From contig NZ_JBDLLG010000012.1 in assembly GCF_039822625.1 (NCBI RefSeq), positions 62,001 to 126,000 of the forward strand: 64,000 nucleotides of DNA, in the 5' to 3' direction. The DNA is from Marinimicrobium locisalis (lineage in GTDB: Bacteria > Pseudomonadota > Gammaproteobacteria > Pseudomonadales > Cellvibrionaceae). This document shows positions 33,583 through 42,189 of the stretch, piece after piece (within the stretch, counting starts at the first letter, position 1; each line of letters starts with the position of its first letter). The notes beneath the pieces were generated by a model, which was not told the origin of the DNA, did not search any database, and was given only the letters and a program-made list of their open reading frames with translations. Made by a program: the position numbers and the translations under genes.

Positions 33583-34137
33583 ATGAGACGTCATTTCTAC
33601 TTGAGCGACGACTTGGACGACCTGGAACAGTTAGAAAAGGATCTGGAGCGCCAAAACATTGAACGGCCCCAAATCCACATCCTCAGCAACAATGACGCGG
33701 GCCTGGAAACCCACCACCTCAACCAGGTGGAATCCCTCCTACGCAAGGATGTGGTGCACTCCGGGATGATGGGGTTCCTCGTGGGGCTCGTGGTGGCCGC
33801 CATCCCCCTCGTGGTGGCCTACCTGATTGGCATCAGTGAAACTTATCTTTGGGTACCCGTTATTTTCTTCTCTGTCATCCTTCTGGGCTTCTGCACCTGG
33901 GAGGGGGGGCTGGTAGGCATCCAGCGCCCCAACCGCCACTATGAGAAGTTTGAGCGGGCCCTAAACTCGGGCCGGCACCTGCTGATAGTGGACGTCAAAC
34001 CCAGCGAAGAGCAGCGCCTGCATGAGATCATTACCGAGCACCCTCGCTGTGAAGATGTCGGCCTGGGTGAGCCGGTGCCCAACTGGGTAATAGGCATGCA
34101 GAAACAGTGGGGAAAGTTCATTCGCTGGGCCCCCTAA
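33583..34137 (+). CDS. Conserved two-TM membrane protein
   Basis: This 184-aa protein begins MRRHFYLSDDLDDLEQLEKDLE and has a soluble N-terminal part (PQIHILSNNDAGLETHHL), two transmembrane helices (about residues 62-83 and 89-107) and a soluble C-terminal part. Homologues in pseudomonads carry an unsupported NAD/FAD-enzyme label; I see no nucleotide-binding motif. The ATG at 33583 is chosen over a GTG nine bases upstream because AAAGGTG is well placed for it. It lies ahead of the cytochrome oxidase operon with about 170 bp between. Function unknown. Confidence 0.75.
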   Translation: MRRHFYLSDDLDDLEQLEKDLERQNIERPQIHILSNNDAGLETHHLNQVESLLRKDVVHSGMMGFLVGLVVAAIPLVVAYLIGISETYLWVPVIFFSVILLGFCTWEGGLVGIQRPNRHYEKFERALNSGRHLLIVDVKPSEEQRLHEIITEHPRCEDVGLGEPVPNWVIGMQKQWGKFIRWAP

Positions 34138-34304
34138 CCGGCCCCTTCGATGGGCCGGTTCCCGGTGCGGGCTCGCGCCCAGACCGCTTGGCCATGGCGT
34201 TCGACAGCGGGGGCTTCCCATACGGCACCGTTCCCCTGCGAATGTCGGCGTCCAATCAAGCGACGGCGCCCATCCGATAAAAGGCACCGACGGAGCAGAC
34301 CGTT

Positions 34305-35675
34305 ATGATACTGGTCCTCGTTCTCGTGTTGCTGGTAGCGGGCACGCTTTTGTTCCATTTCATCAGCCCGTGGTGGTTCACGGCGATTGCCTCCAACTGG
34401 GGGGATATCGACACCACCATTACCATCACCTTTTGGGTCACTGGCTTTGTATTCGTGGCGGTAAACCTGTTTCTCGCCTACGCCATCTTCCGCCACCGAA
34501 ACCGCGGCGGACACAACGGCCGGGCGGGGCAAAAAGCCCATTACCAGCCGGAAAACAAACCGCTAGAGCTCTGGTTAACAGTCATCACTAGCGTGGGCAT
34601 CGCCGCCATGCTCGCCCCCGGGCTTTTCGTCTGGGCCAAGGTGGTGGACGCGCCCGAGGATTCTCTACGCTTTGAGGTCCTCGGCCAACAGTGGCACTGG
34701 ATGTACCGTTTCCCAGGTGAAGACAACACCTTCGGCGCTACCCATCCCCGCTATTTCAGTCAATCCAACCCCTTTGGCCTGGACCCGAACGACCCCCACG
34801 GCGGAGACGATCGCCTGGTTATGACCAATGAGCTACACCTGCCCGTTGACCACTCAGTCAAGGCGGTGCTTCGCTCCCGAGATGTGCTGCACAATTTCGC
34901 GGTGCCCCAGTTTCGAGTCAAAATGGATATGGTGCCCGGAATGGTCAGCTCGATGTGGTTCGAGCCCACCCGGGAGGGCCGGTTTGATGTGTTGTGCATG
35001 GAGCTTTGCGGCATGGCTCACCACACCATGCGCGGTCAAGTGGTCATCGAGCCCGAGGACGACTACCAAACCTGGCTGAGCAGCCACCCCACCTTCACCC
35101 AAACTCAGGCGCCCAGCCGCGCCGACACTGAACGGGGCGAGCAGCTCTACGCCCCTTGCGCCAGTTGCCACGGCCCCAATGGCGCTGGCCAACAGAATAT
35201 GAACGCCCCGCGCTTGAGCCATCTGGAGCCCTGGTACCTGGAGCGCCAATTGCACTTTTACAGAGAAGGCGTTCGGGGCGCTCACCAGGACGATACCTAC
35301 GGACAGCAAATGGCCGGCATGGTCTCCACCCTGACCGATGACCAGGCCGTGGCCGACGTGTCCGCCTATATTAGCGCCCTGGAGAGTGAAGCCCCCTCCC
35401 CCACTGTTGAAGGCAATGCCGAGCGCGGCGCCCGCCTTTATCGCAGCTGCAGCAATTGCCACGGCGACCAGGGCCAGGGCAACTACGCGACCAATGCACC
35501 AGCGCTCGCGGGCCAACATGACTGGTACCTGCGCCGACAACTTCAACACTTTAAGCGGGGCGTTCGGGGCAGCCATGAAGGTGATTATTACGGCCCTCAA
35601 ATGATTCTGATGGCAAACACTCTGCATGATGAACGGGCCATTGATGACTTGGTGGCCTACATAAATCGTCTGTGA
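34305..35675 (+). CDS. coxB: Cytochrome c oxidase subunit II with two fused cytochrome c domains
   Basis: This 456-aa subunit of a caa3-type oxidase has two N-terminal TM helices, then a cupredoxin domain with the CuA motif C231-x3-C235-x3-H239-x2-M242 (CMELCGMAHHTM). Two consecutive class I cytochrome c domains follow, with CASCH at 285-289 and CSNCH at 382-386. Ordinary caa3 subunit II has a single heme c; the diheme form lets the enzyme accept electrons through its own chain. It is the first gene of an operon with subunits I, III, III, IV and a SCO protein. Confidence 0.95.
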   Translation: MILVLVLVLLVAGTLLFHFISPWWFTAIASNWGDIDTTITITFWVTGFVFVAVNLFLAYAIFRHRNRGGHNGRAGQKAHYQPENKPLELWLTVITSVGIAAMLAPGLFVWAKVVDAPEDSLRFEVLGQQWHWMYRFPGEDNTFGATHPRYFSQSNPFGLDPNDPHGGDDRLVMTNELHLPVDHSVKAVLRSRDVLHNFAVPQFRVKMDMVPGMVSSMWFEPTREGRFDVLCMELCGMAHHTMRGQVVIEPEDDYQTWLSSHPTFTQTQAPSRADTERGEQLYAPCASCHGPNGAGQQNMNAPRLSHLEPWYLERQLHFYREGVRGAHQDDTYGQQMAGMVSTLTDDQAVADVSAYISALESEAPSPTVEGNAERGARLYRSCSNCHGDQGQGNYATNAPALAGQHDWYLRRQLQHFKRGVRGSHEGDYYGPQMILMANTLHDERAIDDLVAYINRL

Positions 35676-35698
35676 CATCCATCCGCTGAGGACCCGGC

Positions 35699-37468
35699 AT
35701 GAAATACACCGCCATCGCCGATCAACCTGTGGAAAGCCATGAACCCTCCGGGTTCATCAGCAAATACGTCTGGAGCCAGGATCACAAAGTCATTGCCATT
35801 CAATACGGTGCCACGGCGATTTTTGTCGGACTGGTCGCTGTGGTGCTCTCGGGGCTGATGCGATTGCAGTTGGGTTTTCCAGATACCTTTGACTTTATCA
35901 ACCCAAACACCTACCTCCAGTTTGTCACCATGCACGGGATGATCATGGTGATTTATTTGCTAACCGCCATTTTGCTCGGCGGCTTTGGCAACTACCTGGT
36001 TCCGCTGATGATCGGTGCACGGGACATGGCTTTTCCCTACTTGAACATGCTCAGCTACTGGACGTACCTGTTGGCCGTTCTGGTTTTGCTCGCGAGCTTC
36101 TTTGTGCCCGAGGGGCCCACCGGCGCCGGGTGGACGCTCTACCCGCCGCAAACCATTCTGGAAGGCACACCGGGACATGACTGGGGCATTATCTTCATGT
36201 TGGTGTCGCTGGCCATCTTTATCGTTGCCTTCACCATGGGAGGGCTGAACTACGTTACCACCATTCTTCAGGCGCGAGCGCCGGGCATGACCCTGATGCG
36301 AATGCCACTGACCCTCTGGGGGATTTTTATCGCGACCATTATGGGGCTGCTCGCCTTTCCCGCGTTGCTGGTCAGCGCGATTATGATGTTGATGGACAAA
36401 GTAGTGGGCACCAGTTTTTTTATGCCGGCGCTAATGTCCCTGGGGGAGTCCGTCGACTACAGCGACGGCAGCCCTCTGCTATTCCAGCACTTATTTTGGT
36501 TCTTCGGTCACCCGGAAGTGTATATCGTTGCCCTACCCGCCTTCGGGATTGTGTCAGACATTTTGGCCACCCACGCCCGAAAAAACATTTTTGGCTACCG
36601 GATGATGGTGTGGGCAATTGTGATCATTGGGCTACTCAGTTTCGTGGTCTGGGCACATCATATGTACGTCAGCGGCATGAACCCCACCTTTGGCTTTTTC
36701 TTTGCTACGACAACGTTGATTATTGCCGTGCCCACTGCCATAAAAGTCTACAACTGGTTGCTGACCCTCTGGCGAGGGGATATTCATCTGACGGTGCCCA
36801 TGCTCTTCGCCATTGGCTTTATTTTCACTTTTACCCATGGCGGTCTCAGCGGCCTGTTCCTCGGCAACGTGGTGGTGGACCTGCCCCTATCGGACACCTA
36901 TTTCGTGGTCGCACACTTTCACATGGTGATGGGTGTCTCGCCCGTACTGGTGCTGTTCGCCGCCGTCTACCACTGGTACCCGCTGATCACGGGGCGCCAA
37001 CTGCACCGGGGGCTCGGGCGGCTCCATTTCTGGGTGACCTTCCTCGGTACCTATGCGATTTTCCTGCCCATGCACTACCTCGGCTTTCTGGGCGTGCCCC
37101 GGCGCTATTACGCCATGGGGGAGACAGACTTTATTCCAGAGTCCGCCCAGTCCTTAAACGCGAGCATTACGGTCTCCGCACTGATCGTGGGCCTGGCACA
37201 ACTCATCTTTCTAGCGAACCTGATCTGGAGCCTCAAACAGGGCAGGCGCTCTGAACCCAACCCCTGGAAGGCCAACACTCTGGAGTGGCAAACACCGGAC
37301 CTGCCGCCGCGCCACGGCAACTGGGGGGAGCAGCTGCCCAGGGTCTATCGCTGGGCGTACGCCTACAGCGTGCCCGGCTGCAAAGACGATTACATACCCC
37401 AAAACCTTCCTCCGGAGCGGGTGGAAAAACTCGAGCCGGCGGAAGCCAGTAAGGAGAAGCCCGAATGA
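35699..37468 (+). CDS. ctaD: Cytochrome c oxidase subunit I
   Basis: This 589-aa heme-copper oxidase catalytic subunit has about 12 TM helices. Visible features are the low-spin heme ligand in FVTMHGMIMV, GGFGNYLVPLMIGARDMAFP, the helix VI glutamate and cross-linked tyrosine in WFFGHPEVYIVALP (A-type), the CuB histidines WAHHMY, and the heme ligands DTYFVVAHFHMV. It reduces O2 to water and pumps protons. The stop overlaps the next start by four bases (ATGA). Confidence 0.97.
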   Translation: MKYTAIADQPVESHEPSGFISKYVWSQDHKVIAIQYGATAIFVGLVAVVLSGLMRLQLGFPDTFDFINPNTYLQFVTMHGMIMVIYLLTAILLGGFGNYLVPLMIGARDMAFPYLNMLSYWTYLLAVLVLLASFFVPEGPTGAGWTLYPPQTILEGTPGHDWGIIFMLVSLAIFIVAFTMGGLNYVTTILQARAPGMTLMRMPLTLWGIFIATIMGLLAFPALLVSAIMMLMDKVVGTSFFMPALMSLGESVDYSDGSPLLFQHLFWFFGHPEVYIVALPAFGIVSDILATHARKNIFGYRMMVWAIVIIGLLSFVVWAHHMYVSGMNPTFGFFFATTTLIIAVPTAIKVYNWLLTLWRGDIHLTVPMLFAIGFIFTFTHGGLSGLFLGNVVVDLPLSDTYFVVAHFHMVMGVSPVLVLFAAVYHWYPLITGRQLHRGLGRLHFWVTFLGTYAIFLPMHYLGFLGVPRRYYAMGETDFIPESAQSLNASITVSALIVGLAQLIFLANLIWSLKQGRRSEPNPWKANTLEWQTPDLPPRHGNWGEQLPRVYRWAYAYSVPGCKDDYIPQNLPPERVEKLEPAEASKEKPE

Positions 37469-38151
37469 AACTCTGGCAGGCACTAACCGAAAAATCCTGG
37501 TTGGAGGAAGGCATTCCACCGGCGCCAACGGCATCGCTCGCCCAACGTCGTTTTCTCAGCCAACGAACCGCGTTGGGGTTGTTTCTGGCCATCGCGACCA
37601 TTCTGTTCTCGTTGTTCGCCGTTACCTATTTGACCCACTCTCAGTACCCCGGCTTTCTCGCGTTGACCGGAGAGGCCTGGCGCCCCCTGGGGGATCTTTC
37701 GCAACTGTGGATTAATACCGCGCTTCTGGTGACCAGTAGCCTGTTGATGCAGTGGTCGCTCAACAATGCCCGTGCCGGCAAACCCGCCCTGAGCGCGGGT
37801 ACCCTGCTTGGGGCCGCGCTTTTCGCGCTGCAGTTCCTCGTGGCCCAGCTGTGGTTCTGGCAACAGCTCAACGGCATGGGCTACGGCGTTACCAGTAATC
37901 CCTCCAGCAGCTACTTTTTTCTGTTTACCGGCGTACACGGACTTCACCTACTGGGGGGGGTGATCGTGCTGTACAGTCCGCTGTCTCACATGTGGCGGGC
38001 GAGCGGCGCTGTACCCATTATTAACAGCCTGCGCCTGTGTACGCTGTACTGGCACTATCTACTGAGTATCTGGCTGCTTCTGTTTTTACTTCTGACGCGC
38101 TCGCCGGAGACCTATCGGGTTCTGGCGGCGCTATGCGGCGTGGAGGCCTGA
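37465..38151 (+). CDS. Cytochrome c oxidase subunit III family protein (first of two)
   Basis: This 228-aa membrane protein has about five TM helices. The C-terminal signature of subunit III is present: YFFLFTGVHGLHLLGGVIVLY and LYWHYLLSIWLLLFLLL. The N-terminal half is more divergent than in the next gene, and two subunit III-type genes in tandem are unusual. It is translationally coupled to subunit I. It may be a structural partner of the second copy, for example the two halves of a larger ancestral subunit III, or a duplicate. Confidence 0.88.
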   Translation: MKLWQALTEKSWLEEGIPPAPTASLAQRRFLSQRTALGLFLAIATILFSLFAVTYLTHSQYPGFLALTGEAWRPLGDLSQLWINTALLVTSSLLMQWSLNNARAGKPALSAGTLLGAALFALQFLVAQLWFWQQLNGMGYGVTSNPSSSYFFLFTGVHGLHLLGGVIVLYSPLSHMWRASGAVPIINSLRLCTLYWHYLLSIWLLLFLLLTRSPETYRVLAALCGVEA

Positions 38152-38155
38152 GACC

Positions 38156-38830
38156 ATGAGTGCCACCAAACCCGAAGCGGGCGAAGGCCGCTGGCGCAGC
38201 CTGGTTGTCGATTGGTCGGCGGATAAGCAGACGTTTGATATGCCCTGGGGAAAGCTGATGATGTGGATTTTCCTCGTGGGGGACACCTTCATTTTCAGCC
38301 TGTTTTTGGTCGGCTATATGTCCGCCCGCATGGCCGCCGCCGAACCCTGGCCACCGACGAGCGAACTCTTCGCCATGGAGCTGTTTGGGGTCCACCTGCC
38401 GCTGCTGCTGATCGCCATTATGACGTTCATTCTGATTACCAGCAGTGGCACCATGGCCATGGCGGTCAACTGGGCCTACCGGCATCAGCGCCAGAAAACC
38501 TTCCTGTTTATGCTTGCCACCGCATTGCTGGGCGCCAGCTTTGTCGGCCTACAGGCCTTCGAGTGGAGCAAACTGATTATCGAGGAGGGCGTCAGGCCCT
38601 GGGGCAATCCCTATGGCGCCGCACAGTTCGGGGCAACCTTTTTTATGATTACCGGCTTCCATGGCCTACATGTCAGCGCCGGCGTGATCTATTTACTGGT
38701 AGTGGCTTTTAAAGTCCGACGGGGAGACTACGAGCGGAAAGGCTATGAAGGCGTGGAAATAGCCGGACTGTACTGGCACTTTGTCGACTTGGTGTGGGTT
38801 TTTATTTTTGCCTTTTTCTATCTTTGGTGA
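38156..38830 (+). CDS. Cytochrome c oxidase subunit III family protein (second of two)
   Basis: This 224-aa five-helix membrane protein has typical subunit III features: KLMMWIFLVGDTFIFSLFLVGY, GLQAFEWSKLI, FFMITGFHGLHVSAGVIYLL and LYWHFVDLVWVFIFAFFYLW. It begins 4 bp after the previous subunit III-type gene and is followed 9 bp later by subunit IV. Of the two, this one looks like the canonical subunit. Confidence 0.92.
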   Translation: MSATKPEAGEGRWRSLVVDWSADKQTFDMPWGKLMMWIFLVGDTFIFSLFLVGYMSARMAAAEPWPPTSELFAMELFGVHLPLLLIAIMTFILITSSGTMAMAVNWAYRHQRQKTFLFMLATALLGASFVGLQAFEWSKLIIEEGVRPWGNPYGAAQFGATFFMITGFHGLHVSAGVIYLLVVAFKVRRGDYERKGYEGVEIAGLYWHFVDLVWVFIFAFFYLW

Positions 38831-38839
38831 GGTGACCCC

Positions 38840-39184
38840 ATGAGCTCCGAACAAACCGCGAACCAGCAGCACCCCATCGGTCTATACTTGAAGGTATGGT
38901 TGCTGCTTTTCGTGCTCAGTTTCTTTTCGTACTTGGTGGACTACTTTCAGTTGCAAGGCCTGTGGCGCTGGTCACTCATCGTGCTGTTCATGGTGGCAAA
39001 GGCGAGCTTAATTATTGCCGTCTTCATGCATTTCGCCTGGGAGCGCTTCGCGCTTAAGTTCGTCGTGCTCACACCGCTTTTCGCCCTGGCAGTGCTGGTG
39101 GGTATCTTGGCCATTGAGTCCGACTATATCCATGAGCTTCGGCTGGATTCGCTCAGCTTTAGCTGGGCCGAGTGGAGCCCCTGA
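38840..39184 (+). CDS. Cytochrome c oxidase subunit IV family protein
   Basis: This 114-aa protein has three TM helices (about residues 17-36, 43-64 and 72-92) in the style of bacterial subunit IV (VWLLLFVLSFFSYLVDY and KASLIIAVFMHFAWERF). It is part of the caa3 operon, and the following SCO gene starts 3 bp after its stop. Confidence 0.88.
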   Translation: MSSEQTANQQHPIGLYLKVWLLLFVLSFFSYLVDYFQLQGLWRWSLIVLFMVAKASLIIAVFMHFAWERFALKFVVLTPLFALAVLVGILAIESDYIHELRLDSLSFSWAEWSP

Positions 39185-39187
39185 CCG

Positions 39188-39838
39188 GTGCGATTTTGGA
39201 TTCCGGCGCTCGTCGCGGCGGTGCTGCTGGCTTGCGGTGGTGTCAGTTATTATCTCTGGGCACACTACGAGCCGCCTCCGGATATTCACGGCGCTTACCT
39301 GCAGCCGGCGCGAAAACTGGGAAACTTTTCCCTGCTAAACCACCGGCAATCCCGTTTTGACCGGGAAGACCTCAAGGGCCGCTGGCACCTGGTCACCTAC
39401 GGTTATACCCACTGCCCCGATATTTGCCCGATGACACTGTCCACCCTCTCCCAATGGGTGCAACGCCTCGAACAGAACGATGTTTACCCGGACCTGCAAG
39501 TGCTTTTCTACAGTGTGGACGGGGAGCGGGACACCCCCGAGGTGCTCGAACAATACGTCCCCTACTTTCATTCGGATTTTATTGGGTTAACCCCGGGGAA
39601 GCACGGTGGCCACAAAAGCTTTGAGCAGGGGCTGGGCATTGTCTCCCGTGAACCCAGCCAGGGGCCGTGGCTTAACCACGGGGTGATGATTATGCTGCTC
39701 AACCCCCGCGCGCAGCTGCAGGCGGTGTTCAGGCCGGAACGCAATGAACGGGGACTGTTCCACTTCAGAGGGGAGACATTGTTTCGGGACTACCAAGCCG
39801 TCAGGCGCTACTACGAGCGCCACGGATCAAACGGCTAA
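39188..39838 (+). CDS. SCO family copper chaperone
   Basis: This 216-aa membrane-anchored thioredoxin-fold protein has an N-terminal TM helix (about residues 4-24) and the copper-binding motif C76-PDI-C80 (YTHCPDICPMTLS) with partner His164 (WLNHGVMIML). It delivers copper to the CuA centre of subunit II. The start is GTG at 39188, 3 bp after the subunit IV stop. No cox11/ctaG or heme A synthase gene is in this operon. Confidence 0.93.
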   Translation: MRFWIPALVAAVLLACGGVSYYLWAHYEPPPDIHGAYLQPARKLGNFSLLNHRQSRFDREDLKGRWHLVTYGYTHCPDICPMTLSTLSQWVQRLEQNDVYPDLQVLFYSVDGERDTPEVLEQYVPYFHSDFIGLTPGKHGGHKSFEQGLGIVSREPSQGPWLNHGVMIMLLNPRAQLQAVFRPERNERGLFHFRGETLFRDYQAVRRYYERHGSNG

Positions 39839-39874
39839 AGGCACGGCGCAATACCGACGGCCTCGCGGCAGGCG

Positions 39875-40444
39875 TTAAGTTTTGGGGAGGGTTACGCCGC
39901 GCTGCCCCTGGTACTTGCCTCCGCGGTCCTTATAGGAGGTATCGCACATCTCGTCCGACTCAAAAAACAGCATCTGGGCCACACCTTCGTGGGCGTAGAT
40001 CTTGGCGGGCAACGGGGTGGTGTTGGAAAATTCCAGAGTGACATGCCCTTCCCACTCGGGCTCGAGCGGGGTCACATTCACGATAATACCGCACCGGGCG
40101 TAGGTGGACTTGCCCAGGCAAACCGTTAGCACCTTGCGTGGAATACGGAAGTACTCCACGGTACGAGCCAGGGCAAAGGAATTGGGCGGGATGATACAAA
40201 CATCGCTTTTGACGTCCACGAAGCTGTTTTCGTCGAAGTTTTTCGGATCGACCACGGATGAGTAGACGTTGGTGAATATCTTGAACTCATCCGCGCACCG
40301 CACATCGTAGCCGTAGCTGGAGGTCCCGTAGGAGATCAAGCGCTCGCCCTGGGCGTCGTAACGCACCTGCTCCGGCTCGAAAGGCTCAATCATGCCTTCC
40401 TGCTCCACCATCCGGCGCATCCACTTGTCAGACTTGATACTCAT
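39875..40444 (-). CDS. dcd: dCTP deaminase
   Basis: This 189-aa trimeric enzyme converts dCTP to dUTP for thymidylate synthesis. Typical stretches are ISYGTSSYGYDVRCADEFKIF, GKSTYARCGIIVNVTPLEPEWEGHVTLEFSN and GVAQMLFF; Glu in the TLEFSN region is the catalytic general base of the family. Length is normal. It is convergent with the SCO gene and follows apbC by 69 bp on the same strand; apbC-dcd is a common neighbour pair. Confidence 0.96.
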   Translation of the reverse strand: MSIKSDKWMRRMVEQEGMIEPFEPEQVRYDAQGERLISYGTSSYGYDVRCADEFKIFTNVYSSVVDPKNFDENSFVDVKSDVCIIPPNSFALARTVEYFRIPRKVLTVCLGKSTYARCGIIVNVTPLEPEWEGHVTLEFSNTTPLPAKIYAHEGVAQMLFFESDEMCDTSYKDRGGKYQGQRGVTLPKT

Positions 40445-40513
40445 GAACTCTCCACAATCGGGCTGTCGAAAAAACGGACCGAATAATAGCGTTTTTTGGG
40501 GGGAAATCCCACC

Positions 40514-41611
40514 TCAATCATCGGCCACGGCAATCACCGGCCCGCGGGCTTTGCCAAAGGTCCGCCAAAGGCTCGCCCCCAACTGCCGGGCAATGGCCCG
40601 ATAGCTTGCGGTGATGGCCGAGTCCGGCTCGGCGACGACCGTCGGGCTGCCACCGTCGGTGGTTTCCCGAATGGAGAGGTCCAGCGGCAGAGAGCCGAGG
40701 AGCGTTGTCTCATAATCTTGGGCAATGCGCTCGCCACCGCCGGCGCCGAAGATGTGCTCTTCGTGGCCGCAGTTGGAGCAGATATGCACGGCCATGTTCT
40801 CCACCACCCCCAGCACCGGCACTTTGACCTTGCGGAACATTTCGATGCCTTTCTGGGCGTCCAGCAGGGCGATATCCTGGGGAGTGGTAACGATCACCGC
40901 ACCGGTCACCGGGACTTTCTGGGACAGGGTCAACTGAATGTCCCCGGTGCCAGGGGGCATGTCCACGATGAGGTAGTCGACGTTGTCCCAGTGGGTTTGG
41001 GTGAGCAGTTGCTGCAGTGCGCCGCTGACCATAGGCCCGCGCCAGACCATGGGGGTCTGTTCGGTGACCAAGTAGCCCATGGAGATGGATTGGATTCCGT
41101 GGGCTTCGATGGGCCGCATCATTTGTTTGCCGTCGATGTCGAGAATTTCGGGCCGGCGCTCGCCGATGCCGAGCATTTGAGGTTGGCTGGGGCCGTAGAT
41201 GTCGGCGTCCAGTATGCCCACGCGGGCGCCTTCGGCGGCCAGGGCCAGGGCGAGGTTGACGGCGGTGGTGGATTTGCCCACGCCGCCCTTGCCGGAGGCG
41301 ATGGCGATGATATTTTTCACCCCTGGAATGCTGCCACTGGTGTTGGCGCCGCCGCAGGCGGGTATGTCCCAGTCGATGTTGACGGCGACGGATTCGACGC
41401 CCTTAACGGCCGATGCGGCGTCGTTGACGGCCTGGGCCAGGGTTTCGGCAATTCCGTCAGCGGGGTACCCCAGGGTGAGGGTGATGTCGGCTTCGGCCCC
41501 CTTCATCTGAATGTCGGGTTCGACGGCCAGTTCGTTCAAGGTAAGCCCAGTTGTGGGTTCTTTGACGGATTTTAGGGCATTTTTGAGGGTAGTTTCGGTT
41601 TTTTCGAACAT
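40514..41611 (-). CDS. apbC: Iron-sulfur cluster carrier protein ApbC (Mrp)
   Basis: This 365-aa P-loop ATPase assembles and transfers [4Fe-4S] clusters. It has an N-terminal DUF59-type domain (about residues 1-85), the deviant Walker A GKGGVGKS (107-114), DMPPGTGDIQLTLSQ and the cluster-binding C278-x2-C281 (ICSNCGHEEH). The start is set at the ATG at 41611. A longer in-frame reading to 41728 passes through repeat element 3 and is an artefact; a second ATG at 41629 lacks a ribosome site. Confidence 0.95.
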   Translation of the reverse strand: MFEKTETTLKNALKSVKEPTTGLTLNELAVEPDIQMKGAEADITLTLGYPADGIAETLAQAVNDAASAVKGVESVAVNIDWDIPACGGANTSGSIPGVKNIIAIASGKGGVGKSTTAVNLALALAAEGARVGILDADIYGPSQPQMLGIGERRPEILDIDGKQMMRPIEAHGIQSISMGYLVTEQTPMVWRGPMVSGALQQLLTQTHWDNVDYLIVDMPPGTGDIQLTLSQKVPVTGAVIVTTPQDIALLDAQKGIEMFRKVKVPVLGVVENMAVHICSNCGHEEHIFGAGGGERIAQDYETTLLGSLPLDLSIRETTDGGSPTVVAEPDSAITASYRAIARQLGASLWRTFGKARGPVIAVADD

Positions 41612-41651
41612 AATCTCTAGGGCTTCCATTGTCTTTGGAGGAGTGCTTATG

Positions 41652-41777
41652 GTCCGGTCTCGGAGGGGGAACCCTTCACCAAAGACCCGCCGTGAACCCA
41701 TCCATGGGGGCTTCTCATCGGCATCCATGCCTCAGAGAGTCTTTGGTGAAGGGTTCCCCCTCCGAGACCTCAGCGCC
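41652..41777 (-). repeat. Structured repeat element 3 (core on minus strand)
   Basis: The outer ends on the minus strand are GGCGCTGAGG and CCGGAC. The arms 41739-41769 and 41656-41686 pair perfectly over 31 bp. The 52-nt core is 41687-41738, with hairpins GGCA-TGGA-TGCC and CCCA-TGGA-TGGG. The core is identical to that of element 2 except at one loop base, while the arms are different. It lies 40 bp upstream of apbC on its coding strand and can be misread as a 5' extension of that gene. Confidence 0.92.
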
Positions 41778-41894
41778 AGCGAATTGCCTAATGGCGGACC
41801 AACGGTCATGGCCTATAGGATTTACTCGTTACGCCTTACGCAAATCTTGGGCGGATATCGCCCCAAGCGTTTACCGGGCATATAGGTTCTGATT

Positions 41895-42018
41895 GGCACT
41901 GAGGCTCAGGCGTGGAAATACCGGTTGGAGACTCTCTGAGGCATGGATGCCGATGAGAAGCCTACAGGGATGTATTCACGGCGGGTCTCCAACCGGTATT
42001 TCCGCGCCTGAGCCGGAC
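41895..42018 (+). repeat. Structured repeat element 4 (core on plus strand)
   Basis: The ends are GGCACTGAGG and CCGGAC. The arms 41903-41932 and 41985-42014 pair over 30 bp with one G.T pair; the core is 41933-41984. The first core hairpin is GGCA-TGGA-TGCC as in elements 2 and 3. The second is TACA-GGGA-TGTA, in which both sides of the stem changed together relative to CCCA/TGGG. It is head-to-head with element 3, 117 bp away, and about 125 bp upstream of the metG promoter candidate. Confidence 0.92.
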
Positions 42019-42142
42019 AACACTCACCCCACACTGGTGGATAAAATCAGAAAGACTGCCCACATTATTGCATCGAAACCGTAAAAACCAAGTGCTGTGG
42101 TCAACTTTAGCCCCTAAACCCCTGAAGAGTCGGGCGAAATTT

Positions 42143-42150
42143 GCTATAGT
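42143..42150 (+). promoter_or_regulatory. Extended -10 promoter candidate for metG
   Basis: GC-TATAGT at 42143-42150, preceded by T (TGC-TATAGT), is an extended -10 box followed by GCGCC. Transcription would start near 42157, 33 bp ahead of metG, so element 4 lies upstream of the transcript rather than in the leader. Confidence 0.6.
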
Positions 42151-42189
42151 GCGCCTCCTTTTTTAACCAGCCGCGACTTCACAGACACC

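Noticed and set aside
41612..41728. 5' extension of apbC beginning MDADEKPPWMGSRRV
   Set aside because: This reading is the translation of repeat element 3. The same kind of peptide appears at 12469 where there is no apbC, so it is repeat DNA and not protein.
41652..42018. CRISPR repeats or terminators as the identity of the repeats
   Set aside because: Only two copies per locus, inverted rather than direct, with no spacer array; no T-run follows the stems, and arm lengths are uniform.
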